This document shows, piece by piece, positions 41,474 through 53,834 of a stretch of DNA of 64,000 nt. Below the pieces are notes generated by a model. That model made no database searches, was not told the DNA's origin, and saw only the letters and a list, made by a program, of their open reading frames with translations. Position 1 is the first letter of the stretch. The number at the start of each line of letters is the position of its first letter. The DNA is from Cornus controversa (lineage: Eukaryota; Streptophyta; Magnoliopsida; Cornales; Cornaceae), in contig CM048845.1 in assembly GCA_026545225.1 (NCBI GenBank), positions 54,970,033 through 55,034,032 of the forward strand. Reading direction: 5' to 3'. Made by a program: the position numbers and the translations under genes.

Positions 41474-42926
41474 TGTTGTGCTTGGAAAGGGTATTTTGTT
41501 TTACCAAAATAATTCTTGTCCAATTCTTAATAAACCACTCGCAATAGCACGAATCTTTGTAAGATAGGGCTCTTGTGAAGGTGTCGATCCCACAGAGAAT
41601 GTGATTAAATTAGTCTCATTTGATTCATTGAAGAGAGGTTGATATTTTTGGTATTTGTTTAACATAAAATAAAGGGCACTAGTTAAAGTTTGAATTGATA
41701 AATATAAGAGGGACTAGGGTATTGATTTCACCACTAGCCTCACATCAATGGAAGAATGTATTTCAACTTGGGAAAGTTACATATGTATAATCATGATTCA
41801 TGGGATTTGTCACATACCACCATGATATCTTCAAGAAAATACATAAATCAAAAGATAAGAATAATTCATCTCTAGTTAGTATGAATCGTCTACCTAACTA
41901 CTTAAATAAAAGACATAACATGAAATTAAAAGTGTAGAACGATTCATCTTCCTTAAGCATGAATTATCAAATCTAATGAATTTATGTTCTAATAAAATTA
42001 TTGTATAACTTTCATACTTTATAAGATAAGAGAAGAATGAAGTCAAGATTAAACATAACTTTATACTTCAATTACAAATGTAATCCTCAAAGTTATACAA
42101 CTTATTATACACATATAACAATCCCAAATAAAAATATTATTATCATACCATTGATGCTTGGCTAGGGCTACATCAATGCCCTAGGAAGAGTTTTAGCTCC
42201 TCATGGCTAACTTACAAGTCTTCATAGTTGAAGAACACTTCATATTTCTATATGTGTGCAGAATATTTCCACTCACTTCTCCTCCTCTACACTACTCAAT
42301 TCCCCTCCATTTATAGCCAAAGTTAGTGCAATATGAGTGGGGTGGTTGCTTGTCATCTCATTGGTCACTTGTCACAAAATTTTCAAAGCAACCAAAGAAA
42401 AATCTGCCCAGAATATTTATCCTACTGTTTTGTCCACTTTCAACCACCAAGACGTCAGAATTAGAGATTTCTCAAAACTAAACATATTTAGAACTCTCTT
42501 TTATCTTTCCATAGCCACAAAAATCGCCTTAATTGGAGTTTGGAGCATGAAGTTATGGTCAAAATACAAACAGTGCGCAGATCAGAATGTTGAACGAATT
42601 TTGGGCTTGAGATTAGTCTTGCACTTGTACTTGACCCAATGAATGAACCAATTCAGATTTTTGGCCCCTTTTGCATTAAATCTTCAATATAGCTTGGCCC
42701 AATCCATGGACTCATCATTGGAATTTGGCCCAAACTAATGGCAATTTCTTCTTCTTATGGAAGCCTCATTGAAAGCCCAAGAACCATGGAATTAACCACT
42801 ATTTCATCTAAGGATCTGAAAATGACAAAAACAAAATAAAACTATAAAAATACTAATATAAACATAATTAAAGGATTAACATATGTAAATTAGAAGGACC
42901 GAATGCACAACATTCTGTGCTTATCA
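41474..42926 (-). repeat. Athila right-hand 5' LTR
   Basis: 1453 bp, the same length and apparently the same sequence as 29231-30683. It abuts MULE coding sequence at 42927. Confidence 0.93.
42307..42316 (-). promoter_or_regulatory. TATA element of the Athila 5' LTR
   Basis: Minus-strand CTATAAATGG in the U3/R part of the LTR, followed by GAGG and CT/GA-rich sequence. It is the likely start region for element transcription. Confidence 0.6.
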
Positions 42927-45327
42927 ATACCATTGGGAATATTGATCCAAACAAATATCGTTACCTTGAGTTCATATCTAATGCAAATGAGTTTTCATTG
43001 GCAAATGATCCTACACAAGTGAGTATGTCCATAAACATATATTGTTCTATTCCTGGGTCAAATGAGAGAATGTTAGTGGCAAATGATACAGATGTCTTAA
43101 TAATTTTTCAGTTACATAGTCAAAGTAAGACATTTGATGTTTTTTTGGAAGTTAATGAGTTTAAAACTCTAATTAGTAACTTAGGTAGCTCTAGTGGTAT
43201 TAGTACTGCTAGAGGTATGCCAACTGGTTCAAGTATTGGTAAGAGTACTAACAGTGAGAGTGAGAGAATGTCTCAAATTATGAGTGCCAGTGAAGTGATG
43301 GAAAAAGATAATGAAGAAGACAGTGATGTTGATTGGAGTGAGGATGAGTGTTTCACTTTTATTGATACTGATAAGGATGTTCCATTAGGGCATGGTAAAG
43401 GTAAAGACATAACTTCAGATTCTGACATTGAACTGGATGAGGAAATATTTTGTGATGTAAATGATGATGGCCTATCAGATTACAAGTCTGATGACAGTGA
43501 GGGATTTGTAGGACCTAGTGATGATGATGCAGTAGATGAGGAAAATAATGGCATAAACATTAGGGGTAAGGTCTTTGAATATGTTTCTGGGGAAAAAATT
43601 AAACTGGTGAGAGGGCTTCTGTTTAATGATGTGCACCATTTTAGAGGGGTTCTTAAAGAATTCTCCATTCAAGAAGGTTTTAAGTTAGTCAAGGACAATA
43701 ATGAAAAGGCTAGGGTCACAGCACATTGTGCTGTTGAGGGCTGTAACTGGAGGGTCCATGCTTCACCCTTATAAGATGGGATGACATATGCCATAAAGAA
43801 AGTTGATCCTGACCATACTTCTATCAGATTAAGGAAAAATCGTGATGCTGGTTGTGGTTGGGTTTGTAAGAAGATGAAAGAACAATTAAAAACTAATCCT
43901 AACATGAGAATAGAGGCAATGCATGCTGAGGTATTGAAAAATTAGGGAGTTGATGTTGGTAATATGACCCTTTACAGGGCTCAGAAGAAAGCATTGCTAG
44001 AAGATAGTGGTAGTCATGCAAAGTCCTATGCCAAAATACCTCAGTTTGGCGAAGAGTTGAAGCTAACAAATCCAGGAAGTGTGCTGAAGCTTAAAAGACA
44101 TTTGGTTCCACCCCATGTGGGTTATTTTAGAGAGTGTTTGTTGCAATTGCAGCAATGCATTCTAGCTTTAAGTTGGGATGCAGACCTTTCATTGGTTTGG
44201 ATGGATGCCATTTGAAGGGTCCATTTGGGAGTGTGTTTGTCTCAGCTGTTGGTATTGATGGGAACATTGGTTTGTTCCCTATTGCTTTTGGTGTTGTTGA
44301 AAGTGAAACAAAGGATAGTTGGGATTTCTTCTTAAAAAGTTTACACATTGTCATAGGTTCTGGAAATGCTGATGGAAAGGTGTGGACCTTCATAACTGAT
44401 GGTCAGAAGGTATGCATTATTTTATTCAAATAAACAGTGAATTTAACTGCATACAATTTCTATTTTTGTATTTATTTATTTATTTATTTTTATTTTAGGG
44501 AATAGAGCATGCCTTCATGCAAAATTTTAATGGGTTAATTCATAGAAGATGCAGCAGGCACATATTTAACAATTACAAGTGTAGGTTTCCTAGGTTGACA
44601 TTTAGGAGACAGTTTTAGGCTGCAACAAGGGCTTATACAGATAGGGATTTTAAGAGTGCAATGTCTAAAATTCAAGAAGTGTCTAAGGAAGCACATGATT
44701 GGCTATTGAGACACCCTGTAGAGCTTTGGGCTAGGCACAAGTTTTATAGTTATTGTAAAGCTGAACATGTTACATCTAACTTTGTTGAATCCTTCAATAG
44801 TTGGTTGGGAAATTTCAGGGAACAACCCATACTTTCACTGATTGACACAATTAGATCCAAGTTGGCGGGTAAATTACATAAGAGGTATCAGACATCAACT
44901 GCATGGGAGTCTAGGTTTACTCCACAAACAGTGAAGAAGAGTAATGGGGCTGTACTTGATTCTAGGCAATGTACATTAATTTTTGCAAGGGGAGATTGGT
45001 ATGAGGTCATGGATTGTTTTAGGACATTTGTGGTTAATCTGATGCAAAAAAGTGTTGCTGTAATGTTTGGAATTTCACTAGAGTGCCTTGCAAACATGCT
45101 GCTGCATGTATAACTTACAAAATGCTAGAAATTGAAGATTTTGTTGACAACTACTTTTCAACTGATATGTATTTGAAGGCATATAACCATATCATTCATC
45201 CTCTCTATGATCAAAGCATGTGGCCACATGTGGATTGTAACCCAGTTTTCCCACCACCACTTAGAAGGCTGCCAGGAAGGGCAAGAAAAAATAGGAGAAG
45301 AATGTTTGATAAGGGGCCAGCTCTATA
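42927..45327 (+). pseudogene. MURA-type transposase (broken, N-terminus lost)
   Basis: Plus-strand pieces: an N-terminal acidic region (42927-43771), a DNA-binding MuDR-like region to about 44130, and the DDE catalytic core and SWIM finger to 45327. The DDE residues are visible as FIGLDGCHLKG (D), FITDGQK (D) and NFVESFNSW (E). The SWIM zinc finger reads CCCNVWNFTRVPCKH. A phase-0 intron lies at 44410-44498. Disruptions are stops at 43772-43774, 43943-43945 and 44616-44618, and frameshifts near 44130 and 45040. Athila cut the reading frame at 42926; the codons upstream of that point are not found on the far side. Transposition function is therefore lost. Confidence 0.88.
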
Positions 45328-45660
45328 AAGATCATCCACTTTGAGGTATGTCAATTGCAAGGGATTTGGCCACAATAAAAGAACTTACCAAAGAGCAGCT
45401 GTGGGAAGTAATGCAAGAGCTGCAGGTGGTATTAGCAGTAGAGGTGGCAGCAATGGTATTGGCAAGAGTGGTGGTAGCAGTGGTATTGGTATTAGGGGTG
45501 GCAGCAGTGGTATTAGCATTAGGGGTGGCAGCAGTGGTATTGGTAGCAGTGGTCATGTCAGCTTGGCATCAGAGGTATTGGCAGCAGTGGTCATGTCAGC
45601 TTGGCATCAAAGGTATTGCCAGCAGTGGTCCTGGCAGCAGGGTGGCAACAGAGTTTAGAG
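45328..45660 (+). repeat. Gly/Ser-rich tail repeats of the MULE protein
   Basis: A degraded CCHC knuckle (NCKGFGHNKRTY, two Cys changed to Tyr) is followed by tandem units encoding GGSSGIGIR. DNA units are of the type GGTGGCAGCAGTGGTATTGG (about 27 bp). Such tails are common in plant MURA proteins. Confidence 0.7.
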
Positions 45661-46092
45661 TGGTGGAAGAAATATAATAAGAAATTATGTAAGTTCTCTC
45701 ATATAAATTTTCTTTTTGATAAAATAAGCAACACTTGCATGCACATATTAAATCCAATTTTTTTTCAGCATGCAGGAAGTGATACAGGTGAAACAAGTGT
45801 GTAAGTTGAGTAAGGGCTTGTCCTGACCTTTCCTACTATTGGCAGTAAGACTTGATATGCGAGTAGTAGTTTTGAACAGAAATCAATTTATCACCAAGTA
45901 ATTGTTTTGGGGCAATTTTATTGATTGTTGCATTCTTGATCCTATCAACAGGTCATGCACATTTTGGTTTTTTTTTGCATAATTGAAGCTGGAATTTTTT
46001 AGGAATTTTGCACAGACTTACAACACAGTTTTTACAACTTTGGACAGTTGACTGCATTTTGCAATGTTGAAGAACTTAGAAGCTAACTTTTG

Positions 46093-46250
46093 TATAGTAG
46101 GTATAGTGCTGAAAATGGCCACTGTTTTTTTTTGTAGTGTTGGTGAATTGTGGTAGTGACAGTTGACTTCTGTATAGTGGATATAGTGCTGGAAAAAAAG
46201 CCCACTGTTTTCTTGTAATATGGGTGAATTGTGGTAGTGACATGTTAACT
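46093..46250. repeat. 80-bp tandem duplication in the MULE 3' part
   Basis: Two copies share TGTATAGT, ATATAGTGCTG, CCACTGTTTT and GGTGAATTGTGGTAGTGACA. Confidence 0.75.
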
Positions 46251-46659
46251 TGTTTGTAATGTGGGTGAATATTTGATGTTATTTAGTGCTCTAAACAATT
46301 ATGTTTGAGTTATTTGTAATGCAAATTATGACTTTAGTCCTATGTAATGTGGGTGAATTGTAATGCTTTATTCAGGTTTTCTAGAATATTATTGTTAGAG
46401 TTTGAAGAGTCTATCTACATTATTCAACAAAAAATTGAAACTTGGGAACAAAAAACTGAAACGAGAGAGAGCTTAATGAACAAATTTAGTAGATACAAGA
46501 GAGAGAGAGAGAGAGGTAGAGAGAGAAATCACTTTTTTAAAGTGTTGAGCTAGGGGTACTTTGGTCCATTACAAATGACACAAATGGTAATTTTATTTGA
46601 TTGAAAAGGTTATTTTTGTAAAATTGCTACATTGAGGGTAGTTTGGACAATAATTTTTT

Positions 46660-46809
46660 TTTGTTTGACTGGGTTTAACAGTGACTTCACGGTAGGGGAG
46701 GTGAGGGTTAATTCAATTAAACCTCAGGGGAGGTTGCCAATGATATTTTAAAAGGTTTAATCTGAAGGTAATAAGAGAAAACCTCAGGAGAGATCAGGAT
46801 AATTTATCC
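46660..46809 (-). repeat. MULE right terminal inverted repeat
   Basis: The inverse complement reads CCTGAGGTTTTCTCTTATTACC and CAGATTAAACCTTT, matching the left end. A second CCTCCCCTGAGG copy lies at about 46720-46735, so the terminus carries an internal duplication. Confidence 0.85.
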
Positions 46810-46836
46810 TTAAAAAAATCAGAAATTGAATGTTTA

Positions 46837-47846
46837 GGCCCTCTTTAGTAACACTTTCGATTCCAGATTTTAGCTTTCATTTTCATTTTTTTGGAAGTTA
46901 CAACAAAAATCGCGTTTAGTAACACAATTTTCATTTCTGAAAAACTGAAAGTGATGTCAAAATTTTGACAATCCTTAGGCATAATTTGAAAGCTTCGTAA
47001 CAAAGCTTTCAGTTTCAGTTTTGATTTTTCACTTCAAGTTTTTATTTCTGATTTTTTTCTAAAATACAATAAATAAAAATTTTGGTTGCTCAAAAAAATA
47101 ATATAATATAATACAATAAATTAAAATTTTATAAAAAACAAGAATAAAAAATTAGAAAATACAACAAATAAAAAATTGGTTACCCAAAAAATATAAATAT
47201 AACAAAATAAAATACAATAAATAAAAAATAAAAATAAAAATAATATAATATAAATAAAATACAATAAATACAAAATTATAACTTAATAAGAATAAAAATC
47301 TCTTATAAAATAAAAATATATATATAAATATGGAGATATATATAATATACATAAGAAGAAAATACAATAAAAAAGAGTTATATATATAAATACAATTATA
47401 TATAATATAAAAAAATAAAACGAGTATATATAATAATATATGACAATTACCAAAACATGTAAATAGTTAGAATTTATGACAATTACAAAAAACATGCAAC
47501 TGCATAAAAATGAATTTTTAATAAAAATAAACTAAAATAAAGCCCTCACAAATATAATTTCGAAGGAAAGAATATACATAAAATATGTATTATCACATTT
47601 ATGTTGGTTAAAATGAGTTGGAACCTATTACTCAAACACAATTTTTCGTCAAAGATACTATTTTTTTTTTTAAAATTAATTTTGGATTTACGAACATATT
47701 TTCAGATTTGTGCTTTCAAAATATTAACAACATATAACGTTACCAAACGTATTATGATTTTCACATAAATGGCAGCACAACAAGTTTTTAAATTTCATTT
47801 TTCAGAAATCAGAAAATGAAATCTGATAGCTTTACCAAACAACCCC
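46837..47846. mobile_element. TIR element of about 1.0 kb (MITE-like)
   Basis: The ends read GGCCCTCTTTAGTAACAC and, inverted, GGGGTTGTTTGGTAAAGC, with further inverted similarity around the CATTTTCATTTTT / AAAATGAAATC blocks. Flanking TA at 46835-46836 and 47847-47848 could be the target duplication. The interior is extremely AT-rich and non-coding. Superfamily is not certain (Harbinger- or mariner-like). Confidence 0.55.
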
Positions 47847-47998
47847 TAGTAATTCATATGGAACTTAAAGCTAGTGGTTCTAAATATTTATTTTTGATAA
47901 GGTGTAGAACCATTGCTATTCTCGGTGTTTTTGAATTAGAACATATTTGTTATGTAGAAGGACTAAAAGCTAATTTAGTGAGTGTAAGTCAATTATAG
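47847..47998 (+). pseudogene. Copia GAG-pre-integrase fragment
   Basis: The plus strand reads LELKASGSKYLF-like sequence and then HICYVEGLKANLVSVSQL, the copia motif normally written YVEGLKANLLSISQL. Only about 50 codons remain, starting right at the border of the TIR element. Confidence 0.6.
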
Positions 47999-48722
47999 AG
48001 TAATGATAGAGAGTCAAAATTGACTAGGTCGAGAATAGTTTTATGTGAGTGGAGTGGTGGGTCCTACCACATGACCCACATAAAAATAAAATCAGACTAG
48101 TCCGACTGGCTTCCAAATCATTATTCTTCTTTTATTTTGTTTAAAATTCTTCTTTTTCACTCTCCATTCCTTCCTTAATTAGTTGTATTATTTTCATTTT
48201 TTGTCAATTCCGTAACAAAAAAAGGGGAGAAAGGGCATATTGAGGTTATCTTAGGTTGAGGGGGAAAAATACAGCAAAGGTGGTGAATTAATGATACATG
48301 ATACATGATGAGTTATTTAAAAGTTATACTTGTTACTTATACTTCATATGTTGTTTATTTTTGAGCTTATTTCTCTAGTTGGATAGATTTATGCTTTGAT
48401 ATGTTTTTGTCTGTGATTTTACAAATTATCTTCTAAGAAAAAGTCTGAAGACCAAGAAAAAGTGATTATAGAGACATTAAGACTTTTATTTATTTCTTTA
48501 TTTGTACAATGTAAGAGTGAGTGAGTTTGTTTGATTGACAACCATTCTTAGATAGGTACTTTATTTTGGTTTTGTTTCGGAATTGTCAAAAAGAACTTGA
48601 CATCACATGTTATTCAATTACTTGGATAGGTGAATAAATGGTAGATACAACATGTAAGAAAGATGGTTAGTCAATCACTTGGATATGTTACAAGTAAATG
48701 AACTTACATTGACCTTAGGTCA
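47999..48722. other. No gene recognised
   Basis: AT-rich, unassigned sequence between the copia fragment and the candidate long LTR. Confidence 0.5.
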
Positions 48723-51007
48723 TGTCATGCCCCAAATTTGGACGGCCGGGACTCCCCTGGTCCGAGTCCTAACTTTAGGGTAATGAGGTGTCACGATCAC
48801 TCGATCGTCATTCCATGACCCGGACAACCATGTCAAACTACCTTAAGAAATTCACTCCAAATCTCCTATATGGAACACTTAGGTTTTACTCTCAATCATC
48901 ATTATCATAACACATCGGAAGCTTAACAATCTCACCATGAGTCCTTAAGTAGGACACATGAACTCTCAATGCTCAAGAATACATAATAAGCCCACATTCA
49001 AGTTTTGGTCGGCTGATAGATGTGCCATCAGTTGGCTGAAACCTGGAAATCCATCGACTGGCTACCCTTCAGCTTTGGTTGGCTGAATGAGATGTTTCGG
49101 TCGGTTAGCGAATAGTCTCGGTTGACCGAAATAGGTACTTGCAGATCCTATAATTACAAACTCTCGGTATCTCACCATTTCGATCAATAAAAGGATCTTT
49201 CAGCAGGCTGAAACTCTCTAGAACTTGTTTCTCCCCATCTTTAAGTCTCAAATTGCCCTCTACAATGTCCACATCCCAAAGGAATTACTTTATACATCAG
49301 TTCATCAATTAAAACATTCCTATAATGGTCTCATATGCCAAAATGAATCATAATTGGAACTTAGAATCATCAATTAAAAAGTTTAACATCTATCCGTTTC
49401 CTCAATATCGTGCATAAAAAAAAAGTAAAAGCATAAAGCATAACCATAGGCATGTTTCTGAAATACTAAAGCACATATACATGATGAAAATTGTGCATAT
49501 AGTCCACACGACGGACACACATTTCAAATGTAAAACACAAAGTGTTCTCAAAAGAAAGCTAACTATAGCCTATGCCAATTCAAGGTTAGGGAGGCTCTGC
49601 ATAGTTAATACTCATGGGATGAGCTCCAACATGTTTAGTAGAAATGTCTAAAATACAATTCCACAAGTCTTGTGAGTACCACATAACACATAATCATATT
49701 ATTATGTTAAGCACAATTTCATATATAAATATTCATGTCATGTATCATGTATTGGTATGCATGTCACGATCTTCCAAGTGTCCTATACATACACACACGA
49801 CCTAGACTATGAGCTCCAGTGACGACCCACTCGATATTTGTTTCCTTTTTTCTTTTTAAACATTCGAACTCCTTTGTCAACCCACTTGATGATATTGCTA
49901 TCGGGCTCCTTTGTCAACCCTTCCGGTGTTACTCTCTTTCTCCACATACACCCTCATTCCAATGTATGTGCAATACATGAACAATTTACATGCTTATGTC
50001 CACATCGTCCCATGTCAAAGCAATTATTTTAATGCTAAAAACATGTTTTACATGTACTCATGTTCTTTAAGAAAATTTATCAAACACATAAGTGTCACAT
50101 TCACATATACATATGAAACATATACAATTCTCTCACACTGTTCATTCAACATACCATATAATCACATGTAGCATTCATAACACATAATTATATCACCTCA
50201 CATTAAGAATTCCTTCAATTGTATAATCTGGCATGCCTTAACTTTAATAAAAACATCTAATTATACCCACATAATCAATTGGTTGCCATAGACAACCAAT
50301 ATACTCACACAAATCTTGGATTTCATAGGTTAAACATCTCTACCTTAGTTTAGAAGAGCTTCTAAACGAAATTTCACAAATTTTCAAATCTCACCGAAAT
50401 CAGCATTGTTCGAATTTAACTTTGAATGGATCAAACTCAATCCCTCGTTGCGTAAATCAACTCTTTTTTCTTCGGTGTTGTCCAACTCAAGTTCCAAGCT
50501 CCTTAATTTTAGTGGAGAAGGAGGAAGAAGAATATAGGGATATATAACTCTCTCAATCGGCTGTTACAATGAGAGAATGAATATGCTAAATTGTTTTCTA
50601 TTTTATTTATTGACCTAGCCTCTCTTATTTACAAAAATGTCACTAGTCACTTATCGTACCTTCTCAGGCTCCGTTTTCAATTTTGAAAACTCCTACAGAC
50701 TCAAAATTGATTCCATAATTCATTAATTATTTTAATGAACCTAATCTCAAAATTTGGTGTCATTCTAATACTTTCAAATTTTTTAGGCCCACCGAACCTG
50801 CATCCACCCGAAAATCTCAAATTTCACCAAATGCTCCCAAAACTTTTTTGGACATATATAATGGACCCCAAACATATATTTCACATTTAGAACACATATA
50901 TAATCATTTAAAGCATGTATATAACAATAAATGAAAATAAAAAAAAATTGGCCAAAATTGGTCACGATTTAGGTCAAAACTAGAATTGAAACCTCATAAT
51001 AGTAACA
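48723..51007 (-). repeat. Candidate long solo LTR (Ty3/gypsy type)
   Basis: It starts TGTCATGCCCCAAATTTGG, resembling the inverse end of the well-bounded solo LTR at 58840-61340 (TGTCACACCCCGAATTTTC). A possible other end is AGTAACA at 51007, giving about 2.3 kb. No target duplication was found, so the right boundary is tentative. Confidence 0.4.
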
Positions 51008-51126
51008 ACTCGATTAATCAAGGTTTTGGTCGATCAATTGACATAATTCCAATAAGTTTTGATCAATCGATCAAGTTTTGACAGTAAGGTTTGATCGATA
51101 GCGTTGACCCAAAGGTTTTAACCAAA
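51008..51126 (+). repeat. Left part of an older copia-type LTR
   Basis: Carries GATCAATCGATCAAG-like motifs that recur at 52582-52592 beyond the next insertion. Inferred to be one LTR interrupted by the inner LTR. Confidence 0.35.
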
Positions 51127-52575
51127 TGGCAATCTTGTAATTTTGATGATAACAAACCATTAATGGTGTTAAGCACTAACATTTACTTTGAGTGATTGCT
51201 TAGAACAATGATCTATTCAAGATAGCATTCACAATGAGGATAAATCATTGAAGAAGATATGAGCAAAAGAATTCATCCTATGGAAATGAAATTGGCACAA
51301 CAAGCTTGAAGAATCATGCCAATCAAAGAAGATTTGGGGTAGTTAGGAAATGGTGAGAATTTAGGTAATCTTGTAAAGCTTATTTGAATATCTTGCTAGA
51401 AACTCAAATTCTCAAAAATAAGTTTTTAAGACCATGTGCATATCATTCTTACATTTCATATTGGTCTTTAGCCTCTTGAGAATAGGATTTGATCACATTG
51501 AATCACATCTTTTAAGTCCTTGTTCATTTAGGCTTTGTTTGGATGCCAAAACTCTATTTTTCAGTGTTCAGCATGTATTAATCGACTTATACAATCCTAT
51601 CAGTCGACTTATAGAGACTGTGAGTTGTTAACATTCCTATAGGGACAGACTAGTCGACTTATGAAAATACATCAGTCGACTTATGTCTTGAAATATTTTT
51701 TTCTCAGTCGACTAAGCATCGTCTAACGTTAACAGAACTTTTTAGTCATTTGTAGAGGGACAAATTAGTCGACTTATATTGGTTCAAAACTTTTTTTTGC
51801 CTTGAAAATCTCCTCAGTCAACTAATACTAAATGACCAGTCGACTAACCTTACGGGAACAGATCTGAAACGGCTAGTTGACTACATTTAATGTTGCCCAA
51901 CCACCTCCAACAGCCATATTTTTAAAATAGACATTATATATGAGTCTTGATCTGTATTTATGAGTAAGAGACACCAAGCATACACTTTTTGATCATCATT
52001 TACTCATCTCACCCACTTGAAACAAAGATTTGAGCTTCAAACTTGAGATTCATTTATTGCTATAGTTGTGAGCTGAAACTTGAGCATTTATTCTTGAGAG
52101 ACATTATTTATTGTACTCCAATCTTCCTCTCATTCATTGTAAAGGGTTGGTTTAAACCCTAGAAGACTAGGTGAAGGACTTCACTTAGCAAGAGAAGGAA
52201 GAAGCTTGTAAGCTTCATTGTAAATATTAGCTCTCCACCCGAAAGGAGAAGCCTTAGTGAATTTGGGAAAATCTCAAGAGGGATCTTGAGTCGTGGAGTA
52301 GGGGATTTAGAACCACGCTACATCTTGCGTCACTTGTGTTTGATTTTCTCTAACTCTCTCTCTTATCTTTGTGTATCAAGTTCATTTTAACCATTTCACT
52401 TTTGCTTTCATTTAGATTTGTTCTTGAAATATCTTTGTGTATCAAGTTCATTTTAACCATTTCACTTTTGCTTTCATTTAGATTTGTTCTTGAAATTGTT
52501 ATTAGTGAAAAATTGTGTTAGTTTGCCATTGACCTAATTCACCCCCTGCCCTCTAGGGTCAATTCTTGGGTAACA
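51127..52575 (+). repeat. Copia-type solo LTR with repeated CAGTCGACTTA motifs
   Basis: The start TGGCAATCTTGTAATTTTG, then ATGATAACAAA, and the end ACCTAATTCACCCC...GGGTAACA are typical of SIRE-like copia LTRs. Between 51570 and 51890 the motif AGTCGACTTA/AGTCGACTAA occurs about nine times. No target duplication is seen (CCAAA against GATAT). Confidence 0.5.
52365..52496. repeat. Perfect 66-bp tandem duplication
   Basis: Two identical 66-bp copies beginning ATCTTTGTGTATCAAG at 52365 and 52431, within the copia-type LTR. Confidence 0.95.
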
Positions 52576-53834
52576 GATATCTTGATCAATCGATGGGTAA
52601 AACCTATTATGAATGGGATTCTTGAAAATCAGTGTTTTAATTAGTTTTAATGATCCAAAACATGATAAACTCTCTTGTTGACTATAAATATGGATTTTTG
52701 TCTTATTGAGAGTGAGATTTTTCATGCTTTAACATATATAAACACTTTGAGAGATTGGTGAGAAGATATAGAGTGAGTTTTTGGGTTTTTACATATTTTT
52801 TCTCTCTTAGAGATATTTTCATATATTCAATTTAGGAACCATATAGTTTATTCTTGAGTGAATTGAATACACATTAGAAAAACTGAGAGATCAATTTCAC
52901 TATAATCAACCAGATCAATAGAGTATAGAGACGACGAGCAATCAATAAAGAGGTAGGTTCGTAGGAAGTGACTACTATAAACATATCAGAAGAATGACTT
53001 GGTGATGTTCGAGGGTATTGGAGATTTAGTGTTCTACTGTGTTTAGAGATCAGTTAGGAGTTCAGGTATACTGAAATGTGACTTGATTGTATATCTTTAT
53101 CTATAGTGGGTTGCGCCTGACTGAACAAGGTCCTATTATTTTTTTACACTTTTTAAAGAATTTTCCATATTAATTTGAATGTCTCTTCTAGTTTCTCTTT
53201 ACCTACTTTGTTCATTACTGCGTATTTTTGAATTGGAATTGAATTGAACTTATATTTTCATGAATATCAAGGTAATAATCAAGTGGTTAATTGAGATTAT
53301 TTAAAAAAGAAGAAAAATATTCCTGAGAATTCACAAGACTTATTCACCCCTCTATATCTATAAGATCAAAATGATCCTTACGTATTCGTTCCTGTTTAAT
53401 TGGTATGGTACTGTATCAATTAACCCCATCACATAAAAACATGGGCTTAAAAAGAGCAATGAAAAAGAATAATAAAGGTAAAAGATGAGATAGATGCATG
53501 AAAAAATGAAAAAGAAATTCAAAAGTTAAAAATCCTAGAGATGCATCTACACAAAGGGGAGTGAAAAGAAGAAGAGAGTTTTAGAAGTTCTACCTTGGGT
53601 CTTCTTAAATAATATTTGAAATTAGAAGTTTGACTTGATTGGACTTGGATCTTCAAATTGAATGCTCCTTCTTCAATCCAAAATACAACCTTCTTCTTCC
53701 TTTGTCTTTCATGGAGGAATGTTATCTGATCTTGAAAGAGGTGAGGGCTAGTTTTATGTTTTGGATGTCGAGTTAGGGAGGTTTGGAGATTGCTTGGAGG
53801 CTAAGGACTCTTTTAGATTGCATAAAAAAGTTAT
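52576..53834 (+). other. Probable remainder of the older copia LTR, then unassigned DNA
   Basis: A TATA-like GACTATAAATATGG lies at about 52680-52693. The stretch near 53336-53360 (GACTTATTCACCCCTCT) looks like a copia LTR end. No coding region is recognised to 53834. Confidence 0.35.

Larger units (their letters stand above)
29231..42926 (-). mobile_element. Complete Athila-lineage Ty3/gypsy retrotransposon with three extra ORFs
   Basis: 13,696 bp on the minus strand. The order is 5' LTR (41474-42926), PBS, leader, gag, protease, RT, RNase H and integrase (to 35207), then ORF-A, antisense ORF-B, ORF-C (LOB domain), PPT and 3' LTR (29231-30683). LTRs are both 1453 bp and look identical by eye, so insertion was recent. 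Athila placement rests on the PBS and on RT motifs such as GWRVCIDYRKLN and FMDDFSV. It has an in-frame stop in gag, a 1-bp frameshift at about 36546 and a stop in integrase, so this copy is not autonomous as it stands. The right flank is ATACC; the matching left duplication is absent because the left side joins another Athila copy. Confidence 0.93.
22120..46809 (+). mobile_element. Autonomous-type Mutator-like element (MULE), split by Athila elements
   Basis: Long terminal inverted repeats start GGGTAAATTACCATGACC at 22120 and, in the inverse, GGATAAATTATCCTGATC at 46809. Flanks TTAAAAAAGA (22110-22119) and TTAAAAAAAT (46810-46819) look like a decayed 10-bp target duplication. Without the Athila insertion (24104-42926) the element would be about 5.9 kb. 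It encodes a MURA-type transposase with SWIM finger on the plus strand, now broken. Confidence 0.85.

Noticed and set aside
24104..42926. The 6.58-kb near-identical direct repeats as giant LTRs of one element
   Set aside because: They contain gag, protease and RT. The true LTRs are the 1453-bp sub-blocks bounded by PBS and PPT, so a tandem element explains the pattern.
47152..47495. Minus-strand Tyr/Phe/Ile-rich hydrophobic frames
   Set aside because: They are translations of extremely AT-rich MITE interior, not membrane proteins.
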